A stretch of DNA of 64,000 nucleotides from assembly GCA_023333565.1 (NCBI GenBank), contig JAJKFH010002315.1, positions 558,001-622,000 on the forward strand, in the 5' to 3' direction. The notes below the pieces were generated by a model. It was not told where the DNA came from. It saw only the letters and a list, made by a program, of their open reading frames with translations, and ran no database searches. Origin of the DNA: Puffinus mauretanicus (Eukaryota; Chordata; Aves; Procellariiformes; Procellariidae). Shown here piece after piece: positions 1 through 10,568 of the stretch (the stretch's first letter is position 1; each line of letters opens with the position of its first letter). The translations under genes and the position numbers were made by a program.

Positions 1-440
1 TCATCTGCAGCATTCGCGTGACCTGGATCAGCCCACCCGAACTGGGTCCCTCTCCCCAGGCAGGGCTGCCCTAGAACAAAGGGGGCTGACGGGACCCCGC
101 GCTGCTGTTCGGCAGATCAGAGTGGGTGGAAGTGTGGAGAGGTTTATAAGATTAATTCTTATCTCTCTGGGCAGTGGGTCAAGTCAGAACCGTCATTCAA
201 CGAACTCTATGGATAATCTGCCTTTATTACTTTCAATCAAACTAAGTGTCTGCAATCTGCGGTATGGTTACTAATTTATTGAAAGAAATTACTTGTAGAG
301 CTTGATTATATAATAGACGAAATATAAAATAGTCTGGGTAAGCACCCATTAAGTTTTTACATATCTCATTGCATAGCAAAGCTTCTTCAGCCTCGCTGCA
401 TTAGCACCCGGCAGCTGTTCAGTGGGTGAAAATTCACAGA
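1..440. other. Unique noncoding sequence, GC-rich start then AT-rich
   Basis: The first 120 bases are GC-richer and the rest is AT-rich, with TAAT/ATTA-type words. No open frame, repeat family or splice-like structure is recognised. The sequence is complex rather than simple, so it is ordinary unique noncoding DNA. Confidence 0.5.
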
Positions 441-553
441 AAGTGGACATTATGCTTGTCCACTTCTTAATTAAAATAAGAGGAAAAGAAATGTGATTAG
501 GGTTATATTTGATATCAAATCTAAAAATTTGCTGTTTGTGAATATTTCACAAA
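441..553. repeat. Cluster of three short inverted repeats
   Basis: Three separate dyads lie within 113 bases. At 441-465 the 9-base arms AAGTGGACA and TGTCCACTT are separated by 7 bases. At 507-520 there is a perfect 14-base palindrome centred on GATATC. At 535-553 the 8-base arms TTTGTGAA and TTCACAAA flank a 3-base centre. The outer words of the first dyad (AAGTG/CACTT) resemble NKX2-type half-sites. No transposon ends or target duplications were recognised. They may be paired protein-binding sites in an enhancer, or chance in AT-rich DNA; the clustering is what makes them notable. Confidence 0.5.
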
Positions 554-1350
554 TGCGTTTTGTGAGAAATCAAATTTCTAGTGTATTCTGGTTAATGGAA
601 TTCTGCTGCAGCCCCTGGACAAAACAATGTAAAGCTGCCTGGATTGTGGAAATCATTCTCCTCCAGTGATGGATAATATAGCATGAGGTTTTGCTTGGTT
701 TGATTAATTTCAGAATATTGCAGAGAAGCTGCATAATCCCTAAGATAGCAGAGAAAAGAAGGAAGACATGATGAAGTAGGATAAAAGCGCATAGTAGTGA
801 AGCACAGACTGTTTCATATATTATGAAAAGCTCACAAACTCATGGGTTTTGGGCAAGTAGCAACCACAGTAAGGGGCAACACTGGAACGCACTTGTGCTT
901 ATGCAATTATATTATATGATCTGAGCAGGGGTATTCTGAAACCAAAAACCTGCTAAACATTTCCATGGCTATGACTAGAGACAGAACAGAAATAGAAAAT
1001 GCACGTTTCCTTTTTTCTGTTCACAACGGCCATTATTTATACAAGTACTGAATATGGAAAAGGCTCTGACAAATTTACAGTGGTGTTTGGATGGATGAGG
1101 ATGACGAATGATGGATGAGGGAGGCAGAGGATTCCCTTATTAAAGCATCAAATCTTTCCCTAAATATCAAACAGACATATTGGCCTCAATTGCTCGACTC
1201 ATACCAAAAATTACGCAAACCAATGAAGTCAAATTTTGCTTCTTGATAAAAACTGGAAATTTGTCTTCCATTATACACGCTTAATTTCTACTATATAACT
1301 TAGTATTTTTTTATTCTGTGCTTTATACCCATTTGAAATACTCATTTATT
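554..1350. other. AT-rich unique noncoding sequence
   Basis: No coding region is supported. A small imperfect GATG-rich stretch lies near 1089-1122, and a weak dyad (TTTCAT/ATGAAA) lies near 812-828. Nothing else is recognised. Confidence 0.45.
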
Positions 1351-1386
1351 AAAAAAAAAAAGACAAATGTGACAACACACACACAC
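1351..1386. repeat. Short poly-A run followed by (AC)n microsatellite
   Basis: Eleven A residues (1351-1361) are followed after a short gap by six AC dinucleotides (1375-1386) and then more A. This is low-complexity sequence and could be length-polymorphic. Confidence 0.8.
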
Positions 1387-1477
1387 AAAAAATAATTTCA
1401 GTACAAATGAGGCAATTGGCGTGATTACAAAATTGCTCTGTCTGGCAATTTTGGGAAATAGTTCCAGCATTATAGTG

Positions 1478-1590
1478 CCCGGCACGCTCTGCCGGTGCCC
1501 CCGAAGCAGGGCTGCAGCGGCGGGGAAGCCCCCGCTCTGCCCGCGCAGCCGCCCTCGCGCCGGCGCGGAGAAAACGTGGAGCGGGGGAAA
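1478..1590. promoter_or_regulatory. Short, dense CpG patch
   Basis: About 110 bases carry many CpG dinucleotides, including CGCG words, in otherwise AT-rich surroundings. The length is below the usual threshold for a CpG island. Open frames crossing it (for example on the minus strand) look like by-products of low stop-codon frequency in GC-rich DNA. It may be a small unmethylated regulatory patch or the remains of a GC-rich element. Confidence 0.4.
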
Positions 1591-1724
1591 AACACACCTT
1601 TCCTCCTGAGGTGATTTTATTTCCTGTACAGGGAGTTCAGCTGTTTGTGCTTTCCTCTCTCAAACCCCTTCTTCTCTCATCTCGTCATTGAATAGAGTCG
1701 GAAGGGGCTGCTAATACGAAAACG

Positions 1725-2215
1725 CGTGTGATGTCACACGTGGAGGCTGGCGGCTGCGGGCGTCCTGAGGCAGGAGGAGCAGCAGCACGGGTCCAGGCCT
1801 AAGCGCTGCCTCAGCAGGCAGAAAACGAGAACCACCAAAAACGTGCAGGGGAAGCGATTGCCCATCTGCAGCCTGACGCCTTTGCAAGTCCCCCCCAGAG
1901 AGAAAGGCTGCCTGCGTCGCGCTGCTGGCTGCTCTCAGGGCGGAACAGCACCGAACAGACCCCCCCTGGCCAGGGGTGTCACAGGCCACGCACAACTCAC
2001 GGGGGACAGCCCCCGCGCCCCATGGGGCACGCGCGGGCTCCTGGACCGAGCAAGGCTGCGCTGGCGTCCCGTGCCCCAGCGAGCAAACGGCCGGCACCGC
2101 GGACTCCCAGCAAAACCCACCTCCCCTCCAAGGGCTGAATTTGGCAGGATAAGACAAAGGATATTGCAGCCCCTGGGCTGATGGGGACGGTTTCGCCACC
2201 TTCCTCCCTACGAAT
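1725..2215. promoter_or_regulatory. GC- and CpG-rich segment
   Basis: This segment is GC-rich with frequent CpG, open in several frames on both strands. That is the pattern expected of high GC, not of an exon, because overlapping frames are open at the same place and none shows family resemblance. It could be a weak CpG island or simply a GC-rich patch. Confidence 0.35.
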
Positions 2216-4585
2216 TGCGTTGGTGAAGAGAGATGCTGGACCCAGCGTTCGCCACTCTCCGGCTCACCCTTGTGTAGCTGGCCCGGTGCAGGATGAAACT
2301 CTGCAGGAACCGCTGTACAAGCGTCCCTTTATGAAAGGGACCAAACCATAAATAAATAGAAACTAATCGTTCTTTGACGGTGTCACTTGATCTGGTGTGC
2401 GATGGGCAATAAAATAAATTTGTATATGGGCAAAGAAGGTAATGAAGCTTCAGTCAGTTTTAAAACCCAGCAGATGCTTCTGACTCAAAGCAAACTAAGA
2501 GCAAGGATGTTTCACCTGGTTGTGCTGTGAGAATTGAACATGCAATGGCAGAACAAAGAAACAGAAAAACTAAAATTCCTGAAATTCATTGAAAGTATTA
2601 AGAAGGAAGAGGCAGGTTCAATTCAGCAATGTGCTAGATAAGGGGTTTGCTAGTTAATAGGCAACTGAAAGCCTGTGTTCGATTCCATGATGGAAAATAA
2701 TATTTTAAATTCCAGAAAAAAATGTTAAAAGTAGTTATTAGTGGGTCCCAAAAAAAGCTTTACTGCTCAGCTTCAGTCCTGTAGGTGAGTCATTTTAGTT
2801 TCAAAATGTTACATCCAAGGAAGTATGGACGTATGCACCAACTATTACAAGTACATCAGAAGATGCCGTATGGACTTTCTACTGCGTTGAATAAGGCCAG
2901 GAGCCTCCAAGCAAGCGGAGAGCAACTGCCAGGACTTATGCCTGTATCCCCTCACCCCTCCTTGGAGAGTTTCACAGGCACAGACAAAATTAGAAAAGTA
3001 TCTACATTTAAAATGTATTTTCTACATTGTAAGAAATCGCACCGTTTAAAAAGAAAGATGAACAAAACGGCTTTATGTACAGATGGGGACAGTGCGACTC
3101 TTTGGGTATGTGCTCATTCCCCAGTACAAACACCCACCCTATTTATTAATTTCAACCTGTCTCGGTGTTGCCTTAAAACCTACCCCTTTCCCTTTCCAAT
3201 GGCACATAGGAGGCCAAAAAAAAGAGCTGCACATGCCCCTGTTGCAATGAAAAGAAGGAAATACGGTCACACAAACGAAGAGCAACCCTAACCAGGGCTC
3301 TCAAAAGTTCTCCAGAGAAATCGGCGCAAACAGCTGACTTCCCTTGTCACCACCGCTGATGCTGATGGCCGCGTGCACTTGGGGCAGCTAAAGCTGAGCG
3401 CAAGATGGGGGAAAAGCAACGCCTTGAAGCCCCCCCCTTTATGGCTTCAGCTGGCGGGTGAGTAGCGACTGCTCTGACTTTCCAGCCACGTTGCTGGTGG
3501 CACGCGGGAAGTGCTGACCGTCCGCAGGGGACAGGGGAGGCCGAGGGACCGTCCCCGGTGCCAGCAGGGAGCTGTGGGGCATGGCTGGTGCCCTGAGCGC
3601 CAGGAGGTACCTGCCTGACGCCGGGAGTGATCGTCCCCACGTCGGGCTGATACGTCCTCCCGGCACGCCTGGGACGGAGCGGGGGCCAGCCTTAGCAGCT
3701 TTCTTCCTAAAAGAATCTTTGCGTTTTCTTTGATATCCAAAAATCAGCAGTGACTCACTTTAAATGAAGACAGATGACAACAAATACACTTCTGCTGCTT
3801 GTTCATCACCGCGTACCCACGTCCTTCGCCTGCTGTTTAGCCAGAACAGGCTCCCCCTCCCCACCCCATGGGCTCACTCCGACTGCTTGCGTCAGGACTG
3901 GCAGCATTTAGCATTTAGAAGTCGTTTGGAGAGACAGGTAGGCATCTCTCTAAGTTTAAAGCATCTAAGTAACCCTTCGAATTGTAACGAGCAGTTATTT
4001 ATTGAGACACAAAATTCTGTTCTGTGCTACTAACAAACAAAAAAACCCACCAAACCCTAAGGAATTTTCATTACTGAAAATATCTTAATACATGGCTCTG
4101 CTCATGTGAGCTGCTCCTTTGAAGTCAACAAGCTGACTCGCATGTGTAACTGTTTGCGGGATCAGACACTTAGTTTATCATTTTTAAGTTCTGCTTCAGC
4201 ACTGAAGGATGATGAAAGTATCTCAGTGGCACGGATCAGAGCCTGTGCAGCCCACCGAAGAACTAACTTTTTTAGAAGAGAATTAATGAAGAAAGGAGAA
4301 GCAACCTGAGTGCCTGAGCGAGAAGAGGCTTCCAGGGCTGGAGGAAACGCCAGGGAAGGTACAGAGGGATATCGGGAGACGACAGCAGCTCTGAGCAGCT
4401 GCGGGCAGCGGAGCAGAGCAGTTGGGACCGCGTTGTGCAGAGCAGAGCAGCAAACCCGAGCCTCACAACGGCGCAAGAGGAAGCCGGTGAAGAGACTTGA
4501 AAGGCAGAAATGACAGGACTGAGTAACAGGCCAGGCAGGGATGGGAGCTGCTGCGTTTTGGCTAGGCTTGAAGGCAAGAAGATAC
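2216..4585. other. Mixed unique noncoding sequence
   Basis: No gene is supported. A perfect 8-base-arm dyad (GTCCCTTT/AAAGGGAC, 3-base centre) lies at 2323-2341. GC-rich patches at about 3340-3720 and 4310-4510 create overlapping open frames on both strands that look incidental. The open frame at 2785-3291 on + has no recognisable domain and is rich in basic residues from A-rich codons. The rest holds nothing recognisable. Confidence 0.45.
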
Positions 4586-4830
4586 CAAAGTGGGATGCTA
4601 GGATGGATAAGGCTGAACTATCATGGTTAGAAAAGCCAATACATTAGGATGCTGGATAATATGGGAAAATAATGTGAAACACATGTAAATTGAGTATTCT
4701 CAGCTGTAATGTATAGTAGTGACCATCCTATTTCAAAAATAATATTGCATAATTAGAGGTGATTCACAGCAAACCATCAGAAATGATTAGGCATATGGAA
4801 AATCTCTCATGTGACCAGAGATTGAAAGCC

Positions 4831-4850
4831 TTTTTTTTTTTTTTTTTTTT
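4831..4850. repeat. T20 homopolymer inside the CR1 remnant
   Basis: Twenty consecutive T lie between two stretches that both still match the CR1-type consensus. The run is therefore an internal expansion or small insertion, not the element's tail. It is probably polymorphic and prone to sequencing error. Confidence 0.9.
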
Positions 4851-5162
4851 AACCTTAACTAGGCAATAAATAAGAGGACACATAATAACAGCATATAAGA
4901 TAATGAATAATCTACAGGGGGTAGATCAGCTGCTTCTGGGCTATCTCATAATACGAGTACCTGGGCATCCTCCATGAAATTAAAAGGTGATGTATTTGAA
5001 ACCAATAAGGGGAATTTCTTTCCACAAATGCAAATTAAACTTGGGAACTCCCTGACACTGAACATGCCAAGCAGAGGAACACAGACAGATGCAAAAATGG
5101 AGCAGACATTTATGCTAATATAAAAAAAAAATCCAGAATTATAGTAGTTAATGGTAACGATT

Positions 5163-5177
5163 AAAAAAAAAAAAAAA
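5163..5177. repeat. A15 homopolymer
   Basis: Fifteen A residues lie within the 3' part of the CR1 remnant. A shorter A-run sits about 35 bases upstream. Confidence 0.85.
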
Positions 5178-5350
5178 CCCACAACATTACCTCATACGAG
5201 TTGTGGTTTAATTCACTTTCTAATTATAGGGAATCAAGAGGAAAAACAGTACATGGGCAGACGGCTGCTCATGTCTAACTCAACATTTCTTGTTCCCTTT
5301 TCTGAAGCATTTGGTCTGTTAACACAGGACAGGGTACTGGGTTAGGGGGA

Positions 5351-5479
5351 GAAGAGGCGGATGCTGTCAGCTCCCCAGTCATCGTTTTCTCTACCAGAGA
5401 GCACACACACCCCAAAAAAAAGAAGAAGAAATAAGACTCCTCATTCTCGCTCCCAGATCTGTGCAGAGCTGACGACGTT
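5351..5479. other. Short unique spacer
   Basis: A purine-rich AAAAAAAAGAAGAAGAAATA stretch and a few CA dinucleotides are present. No other feature is recognised. Confidence 0.4.
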
Positions 5480-5830
5480 CAGCCATCCCCTAAGGCGGCG
5501 ATTCCAAGCTCGGCGCTGCGCAGCACATGATGCCCTGCGGCCGCGGTGCCCGGGTGCCAGCAGCGCCTGGGAGCAGCAGCACGCTCACGTTCCTGTTTTC
5601 CAAAGATTTAACATTACTCCTGCCTCTTCCTACACCCAAGTTCTGGAGAAAGGAGACAACAGCCTCGTCCACCCCGGCCGTGGGGCCCGTTCCCTGCCAG
5701 GAGGGGGTGGGTTTGCTGTTGGAGGAGGGCCACCCGCGGGGCTGCGGCTCCCCGGGGACCGCGCTGCCGTCACCCAGCCACGCCGCGGCATGCAGCAGGG
5801 CAGGCGCAATCCTGCCTCCAGCCACGACGA
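5480..5830. promoter_or_regulatory. CpG-rich segment
   Basis: GC-rich sequence with frequent CpG, including GCGGCCGCGG. Several long frames are open here on both strands at once, for example 5490-6068 and 5630-6253 on - and 5361-5915 on +. Mutually overlapping open frames without domain resemblance indicate stop-poor GC-rich DNA rather than coding exons. A weak CpG island is possible. Confidence 0.35.
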
Positions 5831-6305
5831 CAGCATCGCCTGGTCTGGTCGAGTGGGGACAGCTGAAAGGGTTTTCAGCACAGCTCTGAGTGTCCATCTT
5901 AAGAAACCGGTTTGATTTAACAGCTCCCACAAAGAGAGCCAGCAGGTTCCTGCGCCTCTTTGCCCATCGCTGCCCATCCTCTCTGGCCGGGCAGCTGCTC
6001 TGCAAACCTCCCCAAACCAAAGGCGTGGGGCAGCAACGAGCACACCGGCACCGCTGCCCTCCCCGCATCTACCTCTTGCTCCAGCACCTTTCATCCCACA
6101 TGCACTGGGAGCCCTCAAACGCCTCCAGCCCTGTGCAGCCTGCAGGTGCCGGATCCCACCCCGGAGCCTCAATCCCAGCCGGCCATGCTGTGCCGCGGAG
6201 CCACAGCACAGGAGGGGGCAGCTGGCGATAAGCCCCAAGCAGCTCGGCAGCATCCCTGCACTGTGCCCTTCCCCAGCCAGCTGGAAGTTGTGAGAGGGTC
6301 AAAAA
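5831..6305. other. GC-rich unique noncoding sequence
   Basis: C-rich and moderately GC-rich. Incidental open frames are present. No repeat or regulatory structure is recognised. Confidence 0.4.
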
Positions 6306-6362
6306 AAGTATGTATTATATTAAATATATTATTATATATGTATTGTAATTATATTTGTTAAA
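6306..6362. repeat. AT-rich low-complexity tract
   Basis: Almost pure A/T with TATATT-type words, bounded abruptly by GC-rich sequence upstream. Low-complexity DNA that may melt easily. Confidence 0.75.
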
Positions 6363-8149
6363 TAGGTATGTAAAGAAAAGCCCTCCTTCTGCAGCCCTTT
6401 TTTCTGTAAACACACTCTGAGTGGAAGACGCAGAGGCCACGGCTCAGCTTTATGCCTGGGACAAAGGACAAATCCTGCTGACCCCCATATCTTTGCAACG
6501 CCGTCAACGCACTGGTTGAAAGAGAAGAGTCACTCCCTGCGGTGCCTGTTGCCCACTGGGCATGTGCCCCTGGCCACGGTCCCATCTCAGCTGCAATATC
6601 CTACACAAAACCAAGCACATCCTGAGCTGGTACGGGAGGCGGCTGCAGAGCCATCCCGTTCCCCATCACGGCGGCTTCCTTTGCTTCTCAGCCTCGCCTG
6701 CCAGCTCGGAGTCCCGGACAAACCCAAGCACAGGGCTCACCAGCCTCCCCAGCAGCCCTGGTCCACCAGCAAAGCGCCTCGATGCCCAGCTCCCTGCGCC
6801 CTCTCCTCGCCCCCTGCCTGGCACCCTCCAGCTGAACCTGCAGCTCTGTCACATGTTTATTATTCCAAATGCCGATGAGGATGTAGAAGGGTTATTTTGC
6901 ACCAACATCCTCGTACAAATGATTTCAGAGCCTTGCCTTTTTTCCAGATGACGGCTAAGCATTGCACCACACTTCCACCATCAAAACCCCCAAATGCTAA
7001 ATATACAATTTATGCGCTCCTTTCTCTCCAAAGCCCCATTAGCTCTCCATTAAGTTTCACATGTGCACTGACTTTACCTTCAGACCACTAAGCTGTTTGT
7101 AGATTTTACTCTTCAAAACGCTCCCGTGTTTTCCTCTTAGCTACAGAGCTGCACATGCAAACCCCCCAGATGAAAAGCCCGCAGACAGCACAGGTTCTGC
7201 GCTTCTGGGCTCAGCATCCCAGGAAATGGAATCCACATGAGAAAACATCCCCTTAACTGCCTTTCTTTGAAGCTTGTCAGAAAGCGTTTTCTCCCTTTTT
7301 TTGTATGGGAAAAAAAAACCCCATCCATTTACAAAAATAATTGTTTGGCTCAGTTTAATCAAAAATGCAAAAAAAAAAAAACTTTCAAAAATTCGTTGTT
7401 GTTTTTCATGTTAAAGGTCAAAGATTTTCAATCAAGAAGATATTTAGGTGAAAAATTCCATTTCCTCACAACACCATTTTTAGCTGGGGAAAAAAGTGTG
7501 AGTGAGCTTTTTTCCCAACCATCTCTTGCTCCTCAGCTTAATTAGCTTTATGTGCTTTCCTTGCGTCACCGGTGTGCAGTGCAGGATGCTGCCAACCTCT
7601 CCCATGATCCTACAGGCAGCGCCAACACCGCCGCCGCAGTCACTGCACGCCAACACGCGCATTGGGAAGAGGAATAACGTGCATGAATGGCCACGTGAAA
7701 CTTTTAGAAGCGCCTTCGCATTGGAAGTCATTCATAGTTTCACTCTCCTGGGAAATATATACCTTATCTGGGCCTCAGTAAGGGAGATAATTATATTTTC
7801 AAGTTGTCACAGTTACATATTGCTTCTCGATACCTGCCCATATGTTTTATATGCTCCTATATACCTGCCGCATGCCTGCGAAGGTAACGCACTACGAGCG
7901 AATATAGGCAACAGCAGGGAGATGGATGACGTGACTAAACAAAAAGATTATGGACCTTTATTCAAATAACAGCTTGGAGGGGGTGTGGGGGAATCACCTG
8001 TAGGTAAATTTTGATTTGTTTGGTTTTGCTTTTGTTGCGAGTGCTCTCAACCCACAAAATGAACCTCTGCAAAAATAAATACGAAAGAAAAGCTAGATAA
8101 GATATAAGATGCACTCCATCAGTTTCTTGATGGTCTGCAGTTACAGTTT
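6363..8149. other. Unique noncoding sequence
   Basis: GC-rich up to about 6850 and AT-richer after. Homopurine and A-runs occur at 7309-7320 and 7368-7381. The word AAAGGTCAAAG near 7415 resembles a nuclear-receptor half-site. The open frame at 7502-7969 on + begins inside T-rich sequence and shows no recognisable domain. The block at 7730-7990 has GATA-type words (TTATCT, AGATAA) and could be a conserved element, but that is untested. Confidence 0.4.
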
Positions 8150-8177
8150 TGCATGGAAGTCAATAAAATTCCATGCA
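8150..8177. mobile_element. Remnant of a palindromic MITE-like element
   Basis: The 9-base arms TGCATGGAA and TTCCATGCA surround 10 bases that include GTCAAT. The pattern resembles the centre of a palindromic repeat remembered from sauropsid genomes, in which GAAGTCAATGG and CCATTGACTTC face each other. Only about 28 bases survive. The family name is not certain and the match could be chance, but the dyad itself is exact. Confidence 0.45.
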
Positions 8178-10509
8178 GTGTGTGTTTTTTTTTCCAGTGG
8201 ATGCAATTTTTACAAAAAAAAAAGTTATAAATAAATTATTAGTTGGGTAAAGCTGCATTTGTTCTTAAAGAAGAAGAGGATCAAAGTAAGGCAGTGTGAG
8301 AGAGAAGGCAATAGATACACCTAGATTAGTCTGCAAACCCCTTTAACTCTTCTTTTATTACTGCACCTGTTAGATTCATTTTTAATGATTTTTAACCTTA
8401 TAATTTTATATTTTAAGTCTCTAATAAATCACATTTACCTCCCTTGGGTGATGCGTTTTGATATCTGTTTATTTATTCACTTTAGTACCTGAATGGTTGT
8501 GGTAGAAAAATCTTTCGATACTATATTTAACATGGCAGAGTCTAGAAGGAAACCTGCAGTTCCCATAATATTTCTGAAAATAAAATAAAATATCTCCTCT
8601 TTTATTTGTCTTCGAAGCAGTCAGTAGCTGTGGTTGTCTGGCTCCTGCTGCACACCTCACACCGCATCCCGGTGAGCGGGTATTACCCCTCTCGCACCCC
8701 AACACCCCACTCCTGTGGGTGGGAAGTGGCACTGCTCCTGCAAAGGGGAGACCTCCCGGACCACGCGGGAGACCCAGGCTGTGGGTGCACGAGCCCTGTG
8801 CAATACATATAGACTGCATTAACTGTGCATTAAAACATACTTGTAATCTCATTTAAAACATCTAAATTACAATGTATGCAGCAACAGGACAAACCATAAC
8901 TGCGAGAAGAACAACCTGCTACAACATAATGACTGGGAAGCGTCTCCATCCTTCCGGCAGTGACCTGTCCGGTTTGTACTTCTAGCCACGGAGAGCACCC
9001 GCAGCTGCCAAGAGGGAAGTGGCTCAATTTCACCCATCCCCAATCTGTAGCTTTGTCTCTACAAGGCATGGAGACCCGCAGTGACCCAGTTTTGCTGCCA
9101 ATCCAGAAAACACCGCTTCTTCATCCCTTGAGCTTTTGCCCGTGCTCGCAGCCTCCGCCCAAGGGACCTGCCTAGACCATCCCTTGTCTTGTATATCCCA
9201 ATTGGCCAAAGTAATGGTGATATAAGGAGCTTAGCAAAGGAATTTCCTCACCAGTCATTTTATACTTAAAAGGCACGAGAGACTTAAAAACACTTGTGAA
9301 ATAATAAAAGCCCTGAGAGATACTGTCCTCACAGCAGACTCCAGCTCTTCAGCAATCCCGAAGCTCGCGGGTTCCCAGCCGAGCAGGAGCCTCCTCCTTC
9401 CCCCACGCCGCCTGGACCAGCGCCATCTCCCACATACGCTCAAAGAGCGCAAATCCCACCTTTGGTTTAACCTCCTCCTTGTGTTACAGACTGAGAGAAA
9501 ACAGATGTCTCGGCCACGCCAGCGTTGCTCACAGAAAGGCCGTTGTGCCGCAGGAGCCCTGCATCGCTCTTCCATGCCTTCGCAGGGATAGTCTCCCAAG
9601 AAGGCGCATTCCCCCTTTATTCGGTGGGGTAGCATCCCAGAAGATGCCGTCATTGCCTTTTCTTGGGCAAGGTCAGGTGCATTTGACAAACAGCCTCAAA
9701 CAGAGTATACTAGATAAAAGTGGAGCTCTTGACTGAATGCAGATAAATACATTTTATCACATCAGATAATAATGTTCTGTAAAGAAGATATCGCACATAT
9801 CTAAAGAATAAAAGAAGAGACTGCTTTGCCTGTGAGCAGCACTGTAACCAGCAGGCAGCCCACCATCTTTTAACATAGAGAGGCGCAAAACCAGCAATCA
9901 ATGCACAGTCATCTTTTTGGTGCTATTTGCCCAAGGACCTGGTGTACAGAGATTTCTCCTCATGCCGGGAAAGACGGACCTAACTGCGGTTGGCCAGGTT
10001 AATACTGATGCACCAAGCAAACTGCAAAATAAACTGCAAAGCAATGAAGTGAGAAGGGCCAGAAACACCGAGCGACAATGAAAAAGGCTGGAGAAGCCCT
10101 GAAGCAGTGAGCAGAAGGGAGCAATTTTAGCACTGTTTTTTAGATGTACAGTAATTTTCTTGTCTGCTAATAAACGTGCTATGCCACACATGAAGTCATA
10201 AGAAAATTATCATTTCAGGATCACATGTGGGATCCCTGAATGCCTGGAGGAAGGCACAACAGATCAGGTGCTGGATGTTCTGCTAAGGAGATGCAGGTGG
10301 AGGAAGTTTGGACCAGATAACCAAGGATCGAGACATCCGACCGACGGTGAGGACGGCTGCGGCGTGGCCAGACCTTCACCAGCCGGGTGAAGGAGGAGCT
10401 GGCTGGAGACACCAGCACTGACACAGGAGCAGCGGGCACAAGATAACAGGAGCCCGTAGACTCCTGGCCACTAAATTCCATGGGGTTTTTTTTCTTTTTA
10501 GAAGTGGCG
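8178..10509. other. Unique noncoding sequence
   Basis: AT-rich up to about 8600, then mixed with moderately GC-rich patches near 8640-8800 and 9330-9450. Open frames such as 9255-9689 on - have no recognisable domains. No repeat families are recognised apart from short A and T runs at 8187-8220. Confidence 0.4.
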
Positions 10510-10568
10510 AGAGATCAGTTGATGCCTCCTAGTCCCTTCCAATCACGTTGCCTGTGATTTCTGTGATC
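10510..10568 (+). mobile_element. CR1 LINE 3'-terminal fragment
   Basis: The sequence reads GATGCCTCCTAGTCCCTTCC followed by AATCACGTTG and GTGATTTCTGTGATCT. This matches the usual avian CR1 tail, in which GGTCCCTTCCAACC is followed by short GATTCTGTG-type repeats. Only about 60 bases of tail are clear. The GC-rich 300 bases upstream do not match the CR1 body that I remember. Probably a 5'-truncated, diverged copy. Confidence 0.6.

Larger units (their letters stand above)
4590..5350 (+). mobile_element. Ancient CR1-type LINE, 3' half, heavily decayed
   Basis: The order of words follows the remembered 3' region of CR1/L3-type LINEs. First comes a stretch resembling the part that reads 'rectangle ends, TTCAGTTCTGGTC-like' (about 4695-4725). 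Next is 'CAxAAATGATTAGG.TATGGAA' around 4775-4800. Then comes 'CATAATACGAG...CATCC...ATGAAATTAAAAGGTG' around 4948-4990, followed by 'TTAAACTTGGGAACTCCCTGACA' near 5035-5058. The end matches 'GACAGGGTACTGGGTTAG' (about 5329-5346), typical just before the 3' end. Many substitutions and stops make it non-functional. The subfamily name (CR1 versus L3) is uncertain. Insertion predates much local divergence. Confidence 0.8.

Noticed and set aside
5490..6253. Long overlapping open frames on both strands
   Set aside because: Several frames are open at the same place in GC- and CpG-rich DNA, which is expected when stop codons are rare.
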